Assembly (NCBI RefSeq): GCF_016758255.1
Contig: NZ_QYAD01000001.1
Location: 434,001-498,000, forward strand
DNA length: 64,000 bases
From: Leucobacter chromiireducens subsp. chromiireducens
GTDB lineage: Bacteria > Actinomycetota > Actinomycetes > Actinomycetales > Microbacteriaceae
Reading direction: 5' to 3'
Shown: positions 54,779-62,849 of the stretch, in pieces
Layout of the letters: the number at the start of each line of letters is the position of its first letter
Numbering within the stretch: position 1 is the stretch's first letter
Made by a program: the position numbers and the translations under genes
The notes under the pieces: model-generated
Told to the model about the DNA's origin: nothing
What the model saw: the letters and a program-made list of their open reading frames with translations, nothing else
Databases searched by the model: none

Positions 54779-55669
54779 CTACGCAGTGATGCGGTCGTAC
54801 AGCTCCTGATAGCGGGCGCGGGTCTGCGCCACGATCTCCTCGGGCAGCTCGGGCGGGGTGCCCGTTCGGTCCCAGTTGGCGGCGAGCCAGTTGCGCACAA
54901 TCTGCTTGTCGAACGACGCGAGGCGCTCGCCCGCAGCCAGCTCGGGATCCTCGTACGTCGCCGCGTCCCAGTAGCGCGAGGAATCGCTCGTCAGCACCTC
55001 GTCGGCGAGCACCAGCTCACCCGTCTCGGGGTCGCGGCCGAACTCGAACTTCGTGTCGGCGAGCACCACGCCGCGCGCTGCCGCGAGCTCGCGGGCGCGG
55101 GTGAAGATCTCGAGGGAGGCGTCGCGCAGTTCCGTCGCGACCTCTTCGCCCACGAGCTCGACGCTGCGCTCGAAGGTGATGTTCTCGTCGTGCTCGCCAA
55201 GCGGCGCCTTGTACGCCGGCGTGTAGATCGGGGTGTCGAGCAGATCGCCGTCGGTGATCTCGGCGGGCAGTTCGATCCCGCACACGGCGCCGGTCTGCAC
55301 GTACTCGGCATAGCCCGAGCCGGTCAGCGCGCCGCGCACCACGCACTCCACGGGGTACATCTCCAGGCGGCGGGTCAGCATGGCCCGGCCGGCAACCTCT
55401 GCGGGGACCTCGGGAATGCCGGGCGCTGGCGCGATGAGGTGGTTCGGGCGGTCGATCTGTTCGAACCACCAGTTCGACAGTGAGGTGAGCAGCTCGCCCT
55501 TGCCGGGAATCGGCGGCTCGAGGACGTGGTCGAACGCGCTCACGCGGTTGCTCGCAACGACGAGGAGCACGTTCTGCGGGCCGTCGGTGGGGACGTAGAG
55601 GTCGCGCACCTTCCCGGAGTAGGTGTGGGTCCAACCGGGCAGCTGCAGGGGAGAGGAAAGTTCCGTCAC
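54779..55669 (-). CDS. purC: SAICAR synthase
   Basis: Ligates aspartate to CAIR in purine synthesis. 296 residues: GWTHTYSGKVRDLYVPTDG at the start, VVASNRVSAFDHVLEPPIPGKG, ECVVRGALTGSGYAEYVQTG and VLADTKFEFGRDPETGELVLADEVLTSDSSRYW. Family length of the one-domain Class I type. GTG 55669; AAGAAT six bases upstream could be a weak -10 box. Confidence 0.96.
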   Translation of the reverse strand: MTELSSPLQLPGWTHTYSGKVRDLYVPTDGPQNVLLVVASNRVSAFDHVLEPPIPGKGELLTSLSNWWFEQIDRPNHLIAPAPGIPEVPAEVAGRAMLTRRLEMYPVECVVRGALTGSGYAEYVQTGAVCGIELPAEITDGDLLDTPIYTPAYKAPLGEHDENITFERSVELVGEEVATELRDASLEIFTRARELAAARGVVLADTKFEFGRDPETGELVLADEVLTSDSSRYWDAATYEDPELAAGERLASFDKQIVRNWLAANWDRTGTPPELPEEIVAQTRARYQELYDRITA

Positions 55670-55873
55670 GCCCCCATTCTTTCACCTCGCGTCGCCGGGG
55701 CGGTTCCGCTCGAAACGCGGGGTCGGGATCGAGCGCGGCGCGCTGGCGCAGAACCGCGTATTTCCGCGACATTCGCCCCTGGTGCACGGGGATGTCGGGG
55801 GCGACGGTTAAGGTCATTTGTAGATGGGGAGCGCTGCTCTTGGATCCATCATCAAAGAACGCGGAGGAAGACC

Positions 55874-56863
55874 ATGATCCCACTCGGGCCGGTTGTGGCG
55901 AGAAGCCGGTTGCGGGCGGCACGGACTGCCGCGTGGGCGTACCTTTCCGAGCCTGAACGGCGTGCGGAGTGGTGGCCCGAACTGCAGCTGGAGCCGAACG
56001 TGGGTGGTGCGATCTCCGAGCGCTGGTCGGAGGATACCGGCGAGACCTCGGTGAGCCGCGATGCGAGCGGAACGGTGGATGTGTGGGTCGAGGGCCACGC
56101 GCTGGGTTTCCGCTGGCGCGAGGCTGGCGACGAGCGCGAGACGGCGGTGCTGGTCACGCTTCGCACCCAGGGTGAAGAGACCGGCATCACGGTCACCGAG
56201 ACGGGCTTCGATGCACTGCCCGAGGCCGCTGCCCGGGCCGCGGCTTCGCAGGATGGCTGGCAGGTGCTGCTCCGCGACCTCACGACGGCGCTTGAGGCTG
56301 CTGTTGCCGAGGGTCGCGTCGAGTCACCCGCTCCGGCCATCGCGGCACCCATCGCTGCTGAGGAGGAGCCCGCTGCAGAGCACCCTGCGCTGGAAGAGAC
56401 TGCGGCCGATGGCGCAGACGAGGCGCCCGTCGAGGCCGAGGGCGCGACCGAAGCGGAGAATCTGGCCGAGGCGGAGAGCCCGGCCGAGGACGACAGCAGC
56501 ACCGCTGGCGATGAGACTGACGCAGAGGCAGAGGCAGAGGCAGAGGCCGAGGCCGAGGGCGACGTCGACACCGAGAGCGATGACGACACCGAGCTCGAGG
56601 ATCTGGACGATACGATCCGGGTCGAGCCGCTCACCCCGGAGGCCGCCGCGAAGATCGAGGCTGAACTGATCGAGGCCGCCGAGAATGAGGCCGCCCAGAA
56701 TGAGGCAGCCCAGAGTGCAGCCGCCCAGACCGACGCCGGGCAGGAAAGCGCTCCTGACGAGAGCGAGCCCACCGACGTCGGGGAAGAGCCCACGACCGCT
56801 GAACTCGACTTCGATGCGCTGATTCGAGGCGACCTGCCTGATGGGCCGGCGCGCGAGCACTGA
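55874..56863 (+). CDS. AHSA1/START-like protein with a long acidic tail
   Basis: 329 residues. Residues 1-140 are an SRPBCC (AHSA1-like) domain: ARTAAWAYLSEPERRAEWWPELQLEPNVGGAISERW, ALGFRWREAGDERETAVLVTLR, GITVTETGFDAL, and the long last helix QDGWQVLLRDLTTALEAAV. The other 190 residues are almost wholly Glu, Asp, Ala, Thr and Ser, with a run of alternating Glu-Ala. ATG 55874 has GGAGGAAG nearby. The acidic tail may shield the domain or bind basic partners; the ligand is unknown. Confidence 0.8.
   Translation: MIPLGPVVARSRLRAARTAAWAYLSEPERRAEWWPELQLEPNVGGAISERWSEDTGETSVSRDASGTVDVWVEGHALGFRWREAGDERETAVLVTLRTQGEETGITVTETGFDALPEAAARAAASQDGWQVLLRDLTTALEAAVAEGRVESPAPAIAAPIAAEEEPAAEHPALEETAADGADEAPVEAEGATEAENLAEAESPAEDDSSTAGDETDAEAEAEAEAEAEGDVDTESDDDTELEDLDDTIRVEPLTPEAAAKIEAELIEAAENEAAQNEAAQSAAAQTDAGQESAPDESEPTDVGEEPTTAELDFDALIRGDLPDGPAREH
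56522..56557 (+). repeat. GCAGAG hexamer repeat in the acidic tail
   Basis: Four copies of GCAGAG and two of GCCGAG encode alternating Ala-Glu, an in-frame tract liable to slippage. Confidence 0.8.
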
Positions 56864-57170
56864 CTCGGGACAACTCTCGCGTCCTGCGACCCACCCTCGA
56901 CGCTCGGGGGCGTTCGCTGCTGCGCTCATCACTGCGGCCGTAGGTCTGGGCACCGTGCTTGTCTTTGTGCGCGGAATGCTTGACTGGTCAGACAGCCAAC
57001 CCTACGAGGGCGCCCGCACGGAAACACGGTACCTTGTGCTCATGGCCGTCGCGCTCGCCATGTGTGTCGCCGCCGCGCTCGCCGCGTGGCGTATTTCGCG
57101 GCGTGTCCATCGCGCCGCCAACATTGGGCTGACTGATGCAGAAACGGGGCCGCAGGGCCAGCTTCGCTGA
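56841..57170 (+). CDS. Small two-helix membrane protein
   Basis: 109 residues: basic head, helix FAAALITAAVGLGTVLVFVRG, loop, helix YLVLMAVALAMCVAAALAAW, basic tail. ATG 56841 overlaps the upstream gene by 23 bases and the frame is the only one with a membrane pattern. Function unknown. Confidence 0.6.
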   Translation: MGRRASTDSGQLSRPATHPRRSGAFAAALITAAVGLGTVLVFVRGMLDWSDSQPYEGARTETRYLVLMAVALAMCVAAALAAWRISRRVHRAANIGLTDAETGPQGQLR

Positions 57171-57186
57171 TCCCGCGACCCCGTTT
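57142..57186. terminator. Imperfect hairpin between the membrane protein gene and purD
   Basis: AAACGGGG (57142-57149) pairs with CCCCGTTT (57179-57186), continued inside by CGC/GCG and GG/CC pairs. The arm overlaps the end of the upstream gene. Confidence 0.55.
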
Positions 57187-57205
57187 GGATCGTCCGCGGT
57201 GCCGT

Positions 57206-58459
57206 TTAGGCCACGCGTGCGGCGATATCGGTGCGGTGCTGCCCGCCCTCGAGCTCAATAAGGCCGACGGCCTCGTACGCGCGCTCGCGCGCCGCGCCAA
57301 AGGTCTCACCGCGCGCAACGACGCCGAGCACGCGACCGCCGGTCGCCACCCAGCCGCCGTCGGCATCGCGGGCCGTTGCGGCGTGCACGAGGTGCACACC
57401 GGGCACCGCTGCGGCAGCATCGAGACCGCCGATGGGGCGGCCCGTCACCACGTCGCCCGGGTATCCCTCGCTCGCCACCACTACGATGACCGCGGGCTCA
57501 TCTGAGAACTGCGGCTCGGGCTGCTCGGCCAGCTTCCCCGTCGCCGCGGCGAGCAGGTACTGGCTGAGCGGCGACTCGAGGCGCGCGAGCACCACCTGAG
57601 TCTCCGGATCACCGAAGCGCGCGTTGAACTCGATGACGCGAACACCCTTCTCCGTGACGATCAGCCCGCAGTAGAGCAGCCCAACAAAGGGCGTGCCCTC
57701 AGCTTCAAGCTGGCGAACGGTGGGCAGGGCAACCGTTCGGGTGATCTCGGCGACGAAGTCGTCGGCCACCCACGGCAGCGGCGAGTACGCGCCCATGCCG
57801 CCCGTGTTCGGGCCAGCGTCGCCGTCGAAGATGCGCTTGTAGTCCTGCGCCGGGCTGAGGGGCAGCACGTCGTGCCCGTCAGCGAAGAAGAAGAGCGACA
57901 CCTCCTGGCCGTCGAGGAACTCCTCGACGAGCACATCGCCGTGGGGAGCCCAGGTCTCGACGTGCGCGAGGGCCGCGTCGCGATCCTCGGTGACCAGCAC
58001 GCCCTTGCCTGCGGCGAGGCCGTCGGCCTTCACCACATAAGGGGCGCCGAACTCGTCGAGTACGTTCCCGGCCTCGGCCACCGAGCCGACGCGAGCGGCG
58101 CGTCCGGTGGGAACCTCTGCGGCATCCATCACGCGCTTCGCGAATGCCTTCGAGCCCTCAAGCTGCGCGGCATCCTGATCCGGCCCGAACACGGGCACGC
58201 CCGCAGCGCGCAGCGGATTCGCGACGCCCGCGACGAGCGGCGCCTCGGGCCCGATTACCACGAGGTCGAAGCCGCGCTCGGCAACGAACGCGGCAACAGC
58301 TGCCGGGTCGGTGTACGCGAGCTCGGGGGTCTCCACGCCGCTCGCAGCGATCCCGGCGTTGCCGGGGGCGCAGACGACCTCGTGGTCGGTGTTCTCCGCG
58401 AGGAGCGCAAGAACGATGGCGTGTTCACGGGCACCCGGCCCCAAGACGAGGATCTTCAC
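57206..58459 (-). CDS. purD: Phosphoribosylamine-glycine ligase
   Basis: Second step of purine synthesis. 417 residues, ATP-grasp fold: MKILVLGPGAREHAIVLAL, APGNAGI, VVIGPEAPLVAGVANPLRAAGVPVFGP, VVKADGLAAGKGVLV, DAGPNTGGMGAYSPLPW and FNARFGDPETQVVL. GTG 58459 has TAGGCT (58472-58467) seven bases upstream, a leaderless start. Confidence 0.96.
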   Translation of the reverse strand: MKILVLGPGAREHAIVLALLAENTDHEVVCAPGNAGIAASGVETPELAYTDPAAVAAFVAERGFDLVVIGPEAPLVAGVANPLRAAGVPVFGPDQDAAQLEGSKAFAKRVMDAAEVPTGRAARVGSVAEAGNVLDEFGAPYVVKADGLAAGKGVLVTEDRDAALAHVETWAPHGDVLVEEFLDGQEVSLFFFADGHDVLPLSPAQDYKRIFDGDAGPNTGGMGAYSPLPWVADDFVAEITRTVALPTVRQLEAEGTPFVGLLYCGLIVTEKGVRVIEFNARFGDPETQVVLARLESPLSQYLLAAATGKLAEQPEPQFSDEPAVIVVVASEGYPGDVVTGRPIGGLDAAAAVPGVHLVHAATARDADGGWVATGGRVLGVVARGETFGAARERAYEAVGLIELEGGQHRTDIAARVA

Positions 58460-58466
58460 GCCGATA

Positions 58467-58523
58467 AGCCTAGCGTCCCCGCGCGTGCTCGCCGCCGCCG
58501 GACGGGTGCGAGCGCGCTAGGCT
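58467..58523. promoter_or_regulatory. Divergent pair of leaderless -10 boxes
   Basis: TAGGCT occurs on the - strand at 58472-58467 (for purD) and on the + strand at 58518-58523 (for the SCP-like gene), each seven bases from its start codon. The spacer is only 71 bases. Confidence 0.6.
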
Positions 58524-58530
58524 GATTCGC

Positions 58531-58896
58531 ATGGCAAAGCGCAGGATCTCGGACGTGGACGGCCGGGCGGCTCTCGCCGCGGTGAGCGGCCCTGACACGC
58601 CACGAACCGTGCAAGCCACCGCGGTGCGGTACTTGCTTGAGGAGCTTGCGGAGCGCGCTCCAGGGAACTCCGTTGAGGTGCGCGTGCCGCCCTTTGGTGC
58701 GGTGCAGTGCGTTGAAGGCCCGCGCCACACACGGGGCACGCCGCCCAATGTGATCGAGACTGACCCAGACACCTGGTTGGCACTCGCGACCGGTGAGCTG
58801 CTCTGGGACGACGCGCTCGCTGCCGCTCGGGTCTCCGTTTCGGGCACCCGAGCGAATCTCACGGGGCTGCTGCCGCTCGTACGCCGAGCCGGTTGA
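58531..58896 (+). CDS. Sterol-carrier-like family protein
   Basis: 121 residues, MAKRRISDVDGRAAL...AVRYLLEELAERAPGNSVEVRVPPFGAVQCVEGPRHTRGTPPNVIETDPDTWLALATG. The PPNVIETDPDTWLALATGEL stretch is typical of the small SCP2-like family found in actinobacteria near purF/purD genes. It may bind a lipid; its function is unknown. Confidence 0.78.
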   Translation: MAKRRISDVDGRAALAAVSGPDTPRTVQATAVRYLLEELAERAPGNSVEVRVPPFGAVQCVEGPRHTRGTPPNVIETDPDTWLALATGELLWDDALAAARVSVSGTRANLTGLLPLVRRAG

Positions 58897-58931
58897 TTCG
58901 ATCCCCAGTCCAAGCCTGAGAGAATAGACAC

Positions 58932-59351
58932 ATGAGTACTCCCGAGGCCGCGGCCCCGCAGCCGCAGCAGGATCCCGCGCAGCCCGTTTCGCCCGAGCCG
59001 CTCACGCCCGAGGCGACCGAGCCCGAGGTCGTCGATGCCGAGGTCGAGCCCGAGGCCGTCGAGCCCGTGGTGACTGAGGCGTCGCGCGAGGTCACTCTGC
59101 AGCGCTCCGTGCGGTACGGGCGGGTGCTCGTGGGTACCGCGGCGCTCGGCGCGATCATCGCCATGTTGCTCGTGCTCGTCTTCCCCGTCGCGGAGAAGGC
59201 CGACTACACGCTGGGGCAGGCGGTGGGCTTCATGGCTGTCATCGGGGCGGCGATCGGACTCGGCATCGGAGCACTGCTCTCGCTCGTGCTGGGCGTCATT
59301 GCGCGACGATCTCGCGGCAGCGGGGTCGCTATTCAGTCCGACGTGCGATAA
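58932..59351 (+). CDS. Small membrane protein with acidic Pro-rich head
   Basis: 139 residues: a 55-residue acidic, Pro/Val-rich head (EATEPEVVDAEVEPEAVEPVV), helix VLVGTAALGAIIAMLLVLVF, helix FMAVIGAAIGLGIGALLSLVLGVIA and a basic tail. GAGAAT six bases before ATG 58932 may be a -10 box. Unknown, often a neighbour of purine genes in relatives, in my recollection. Confidence 0.68.
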   Translation: MSTPEAAAPQPQQDPAQPVSPEPLTPEATEPEVVDAEVEPEAVEPVVTEASREVTLQRSVRYGRVLVGTAALGAIIAMLLVLVFPVAEKADYTLGQAVGFMAVIGAAIGLGIGALLSLVLGVIARRSRGSGVAIQSDVR

Positions 59352-59382
59352 TCGCGTCACTACGAACGATCGGAGCATTCAC

Positions 59383-59589
59383 ATGCTGGGCAACCTCAGT
59401 GGCTGGCACATGCTGGTCATCCTCTTCGTCATCCTGCTGTTGTTTGGTGCGCCGAAGCTTCCCGGGCTCGCGAAGAGCCTCGGCCAGTCGATGCGCATCC
59501 TGAAGAAGGAAGTACGCAACGACGACGCTGGCACGGGCGAGGCGAGTGACGACGCGGCGAAGACGCCGCGCAGCACCGACGCCTCCTAA
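59383..59589 (+). CDS. tatA: Twin-arginine translocase subunit TatA (copy 1)
   Basis: 68 residues: helix MLGNLSGWHMLVILFVILLLFG, FGAPKLPGLAKSLGQSMRILKKE amphipathic helix, short acidic tail. TatA forms the pore part of the Tat export system. ATG 59383 follows CGGAGC. A near copy follows 30 bases downstream; no tatC lies nearby. Confidence 0.9.
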   Translation: MLGNLSGWHMLVILFVILLLFGAPKLPGLAKSLGQSMRILKKEVRNDDAGTGEASDDAAKTPRSTDAS

Positions 59590-59759
59590 CCGACCGCAGC
59601 GAAAAGGAATAGGGATTCTATGATCGGCAACATGGGCGGCCCCACGCTCATCATCATCCTCTTCATCATCCTGCTCCTCTTCGGTGCGCCGAAGCTGCCG
59701 GGGCTCGCGAAGAGCCTCGGCCAGTCGATGCGCATCCTGAAGAAGGAAGTGCGCAACGA
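59446..59759 (+). repeat. Near-identical 77-bp cores of the two tatA genes
   Basis: 59446-59522 and 59683-59759 differ at only three positions, all silent. Similarity continues more weakly into the membrane-helix part. Confidence 0.9.
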
Positions 59760-59898
59760 TGGCGCGGAAGAGGGCGGAAAGCCGGCCACGGATTCCGATG
59801 CTCCTGCCGCCGACGTTCCTGCCGCAGACGTTCCTGCCGCCGACGCGAAGCCCACGGGCGACACGACCCCCGGCGAGGAACCGAAACCCGGCAGCTAG
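59620..59898 (+). CDS. tatA: Twin-arginine translocase subunit TatA (copy 2)
   Basis: 92 residues: MIGNMGGPTLIIILFIILLLFG, the same FGAPKLPGLAKSLGQSMRILKKEVRND as copy 1, then a longer acidic tail with three VPAAD-type repeats (15-bp units at 59800-59844). ATG 59620 has AAAAGGA upstream. Tandem duplication with shared core and diverged tail. Confidence 0.9.
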   Translation: MIGNMGGPTLIIILFIILLLFGAPKLPGLAKSLGQSMRILKKEVRNDGAEEGGKPATDSDAPAADVPAADVPAADAKPTGDTTPGEEPKPGS

Positions 59899-59930
59899 AC
59901 TCGGCCAGCGCGTCGACGACGCGCCACATA

Positions 59931-59982
59931 CGCCGCGGGCGCTGATCCCAATCTGATGGGGATCAGCGCCCGCGGCGTTTTT
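59931..59982 (+). terminator. Strong rho-independent terminator after tatA
   Basis: Arms 59931-59949 and 59959-59977 pair over 19 bp, followed by TTTTT (59978-59982). Confidence 0.93.
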
Positions 59983-60008
59983 CGTGAGTGACGAGCTCTC
60001 TTCGGTGG

Positions 60009-61469
60009 CTAGCTCTCCTGCGTGGCTTCCACCCAGGCGAGGTACTCGGCGTCGATGTTGCCGGTGACGTACTCACCGGTGAAGCAGCTCTGCTCGAGCT
60101 CCGTGACCGCGGACTGGCCGGCGAGGATCGCTCGGTTCATGCCCTCGACCGTTTGGTACACGAGCGCGTCGCTGCCCATCGCAGCGTTGATCTGCGCGTT
60201 CGTGCGATCGTGCGCGATGAGCTCGGTGCGGGTGGGCATGTTGATGCCGTAGACGTGCGGGAAGAGCACAGGGGGTGCGGCGGAGGCGAAGGTCACGCTG
60301 CGCGCACCGGCGGCCCGCGCCATCTCCACGATCTCCTTCGAGGTCGTGCCGCGCACGATGGAATCGTCAACGAGCAGGACGTTCTTGCCCGCGAACTCGA
60401 CGCTCATGGCGTTGAGCTTCTGGCGGACGCTGCGCTTGCGCACCGCCTGCCCCGGCATGATGAAGGTGCGGCCGACGTAGTGGTTCTTGAAGAAGCCCTC
60501 GCGGTAGGGGATGTTGAGCTGCTGCGCCATCTGCATCGCGCTCGGGCGGCCGGAGTCGGGAATCGGCATGACGACGTCGATATCGCCCGTGGGGATCTCG
60601 CGGGCCACCTGCTCGGCGAGCGTCTCGCCGAGGCGCAGGCGCGCGTCGTACACGGAGATGCCGCTCAGCACCGAGTCGGGGCGTGCGAGGTAGATGTACT
60701 CGAACGCGCAGGGCACGAGGCGCGGGTTGCGCGCGCACTGCCGCGAGGTCATTGCCCCATCGGGGGTGATCAGGATCGCCTCGCCGGGGGCGACATCGCG
60801 CACAATTTCGTAGCCGCCGGACTCGAGCACGAGCGACTCAGAGGCGACGACCCACTCGTCACGGCCCGTCGCGCCAGTGCGCTTGCCGAGCACGAGCGGG
60901 CGGATCCCGAACGGATCGCGGAACGCAAGCAGGCCGTAGCCGGCGATCAGAGCGATCGTTGCGTACGAGCCCTCCACGCGCTCGTGCACGCGGGAGACTG
61001 CGTCAAAAATCTGGTCTTCGTCGAGCGAGAGCCCCGCAATGCCAGACTGCAGTTCGTTGGCGAGCACGTTGAGCAGCAGCTCGGTGTCGGAGTGCGTGTT
61101 GAGGTGGCGGCGATCCACGTTGTATAGCTCGGCCGTGAGCTCACGAGTGTTGGTGAGGTTGCCGTTGTGCACGAGGATGATGCCGTAGGGGGCGCCCACG
61201 TAGAACGGCTGCGCCTCCTCCTCGCGGGCAGCGTTGCCGCGAGTGGCGTAGCGCACGTGGCCGAGGCCGACCGTGCCGGCGAGCTGGCGCATGTCGCGGG
61301 TGCGGTACGCCTCGCGCACCTGCCCCTTCGCCTTCACCATGTGGAAGAAGTCGCCCTCAAGCGTGGCGATTCCAGTCGAGTCCTGGCCGCGGTGCTGCAG
61401 CAGGGTCAGGCTGTCGTAAATCTGCTGGTTAACGGGTTCGGACGAGACAATACCGACGATGCCGCACAT
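60009..61469 (-). CDS. purF: Amidophosphoribosyltransferase
   Basis: First step of purine synthesis. 486 residues starting MCGIVGIVSSEPVNQQIYDSLTLLQHRGQDSTGIAT, so the nucleophile Cys is residue 2 and no propeptide is present. C-terminal PRTase site: VLLVDDSIVRGTTSKEIVEMARAAGA. ATG 61469 has CAGGGAGC upstream. Divergent from purM (spacer 101 bases). No CysX-type cluster is obvious beyond C residues typical of the long Bacillus-type form. Confidence 0.96.
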   Translation of the reverse strand: MCGIVGIVSSEPVNQQIYDSLTLLQHRGQDSTGIATLEGDFFHMVKAKGQVREAYRTRDMRQLAGTVGLGHVRYATRGNAAREEEAQPFYVGAPYGIILVHNGNLTNTRELTAELYNVDRRHLNTHSDTELLLNVLANELQSGIAGLSLDEDQIFDAVSRVHERVEGSYATIALIAGYGLLAFRDPFGIRPLVLGKRTGATGRDEWVVASESLVLESGGYEIVRDVAPGEAILITPDGAMTSRQCARNPRLVPCAFEYIYLARPDSVLSGISVYDARLRLGETLAEQVAREIPTGDIDVVMPIPDSGRPSAMQMAQQLNIPYREGFFKNHYVGRTFIMPGQAVRKRSVRQKLNAMSVEFAGKNVLLVDDSIVRGTTSKEIVEMARAAGARSVTFASAAPPVLFPHVYGINMPTRTELIAHDRTNAQINAAMGSDALVYQTVEGMNRAILAGQSAVTELEQSCFTGEYVTGNIDAEYLAWVEATQES

Positions 61470-61556
61470 GCGTTGTGGTGCTCCCTGAAAACTGGGTGGT
61501 GCGCCGGATGGACGCCCGACTAGTCTCCCACAACCTGGGCGGCCCTGCAGGCACGG

Positions 61557-61562
61557 TAGACT
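61557..61562 (+). promoter_or_regulatory. -10 box of purM
   Basis: TAGACT ends eight bases before GTG 61571. The purF/purM spacer also contains the palindrome GACTAGTC (61528-61535). Confidence 0.5.
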
Positions 61563-61570
61563 CTCGTGCT

Positions 61571-62680
61571 GTGAGCGAAAACGCGTCGATCTATGCCCAG
61601 TCCGGAGTGGATACCGCGGCGGGTGACCTTGCCGTCGAACTGATGAAGTCTGCGGTGACCCGCACGCACGGCCCCGAGGTGCTCGGTGGCGTTGGCGGCT
61701 TCGCCGGAATGTTCGACGCGACCGCGTTGACCGGCTACAAGCGGCCGCTGCTCGCCTCGTCCACGGATGGCGTTGGCACCAAGGTCGCGATCGCGCAGGC
61801 GATGGACAAGCACGACACCATCGGCCAGGACCTCGTGGCAATGGTCGTCGACGACATCGTTGTGGTGGGTGCAAAGCCCCTGTTCATGACCGACTACATC
61901 GCGTGCGGCAAGCTGGTGCCCGAGCGCATTGCGGACATCGTGCGTGGCATTGCTGAGGCCTGCTCGGCGACGGGAACGGCGCTCGTCGGCGGCGAGACCG
62001 CTGAGCACCCCGGGCTGCTCGGACCCGACGACTACGACGTGGCCGGTGCCGCAACGGGCGTGGTCGAGGCCGACAAGATGCTGCAGCCCTCGCGAGTGCA
62101 GGATGGCGACGTCGTGCTCGCGATGGCGGCATCGGGCCTGCACTCGAACGGCTTCTCGCTCGTGCGTCACATCCTTGCTGAGCGTGGGATCGGGTACCAC
62201 GACCACAGCGACGACCTGGGCGCGAGCTACGGGGAGGCGCTCCTTACGCCGACCGCGCTATACACGGGCCCGCTGCTGCGCGTGCTCGAGGATCCCGCGC
62301 TCGATGGTGCGATCCACATGCTGAGCCATGTCACGGGCGGCGGCATTGCTGCCAACCTCGCGCGCGTGCTGCCCCAGGGCACCTGGGTCGAGGTGGATCG
62401 CGGCACGTGGTCCCCGCTGCCCGTCTTCCGCCACCTTGCTGAGCTGGGCGGGCACTCGCTCGAGTCGCTCGAGGGCGCCTGGAACTTGGGTGTGGGCATG
62501 TTCGCGGTTGTCGCCGCGGATCAGGCGCCGCAGGTTGCTGCCGCGCTCACGGCCGAGGGGCTGGAGACTTGGGTGGCCGGCACGGTGTCGAGCACTGCTC
62601 GCGATTTCACCGGTTTTGAGCAGGGCGCAAAGGGTGTCGACGGCGGCGCTGTGCGCCTCGTCGGCGGCTACGCGGCCTAA
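61571..62680 (+). CDS. purM: Phosphoribosylformylglycinamidine cyclo-ligase
   Basis: Makes AIR from FGAM, fifth step of purine synthesis. 369 residues: SIYAQSGVDTAAGDLAVELMKSAV, LLASSTDGVGTKVAIAQAM, VAMVVDDIVVVGAKPLFMTDYIACG, ALVGGETAEHPGLLGPDDYDVAGAATG and HVTGGGIAANLARVLP. GTG 61571 is selected by the normal N-terminus and the -10 box. Confidence 0.96.
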   Translation: MSENASIYAQSGVDTAAGDLAVELMKSAVTRTHGPEVLGGVGGFAGMFDATALTGYKRPLLASSTDGVGTKVAIAQAMDKHDTIGQDLVAMVVDDIVVVGAKPLFMTDYIACGKLVPERIADIVRGIAEACSATGTALVGGETAEHPGLLGPDDYDVAGAATGVVEADKMLQPSRVQDGDVVLAMAASGLHSNGFSLVRHILAERGIGYHDHSDDLGASYGEALLTPTALYTGPLLRVLEDPALDGAIHMLSHVTGGGIAANLARVLPQGTWVEVDRGTWSPLPVFRHLAELGGHSLESLEGAWNLGVGMFAVVAADQAPQVAAALTAEGLETWVAGTVSSTARDFTGFEQGAKGVDGGAVRLVGGYAA

Positions 62681-62685
62681 CCACT

Positions 62686-62706
62686 GCGGCCCCCTTGGTG
62701 GGCCGC
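62686..62706 (+). terminator. Short hairpin after purM
   Basis: GCGGCCC (62686-62692) pairs with GGGCCGC (62700-62706) around a 7-base loop, six bases after the purM stop; no T-run. Confidence 0.5.
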
Positions 62707-62849
62707 TGCTCGGCTGGATTCACTCTCTACTTGAGGGTGAGGGGACTTTCCAGAGTGGGATCAGGGCTTCCTCACGGTGTCCTGTTTTGCCGCGTGTTTC
62801 CGCGGTTTTCTGGGCTCTGAATGTCAGTGGTCCCTGCTTGAATGAGCAC

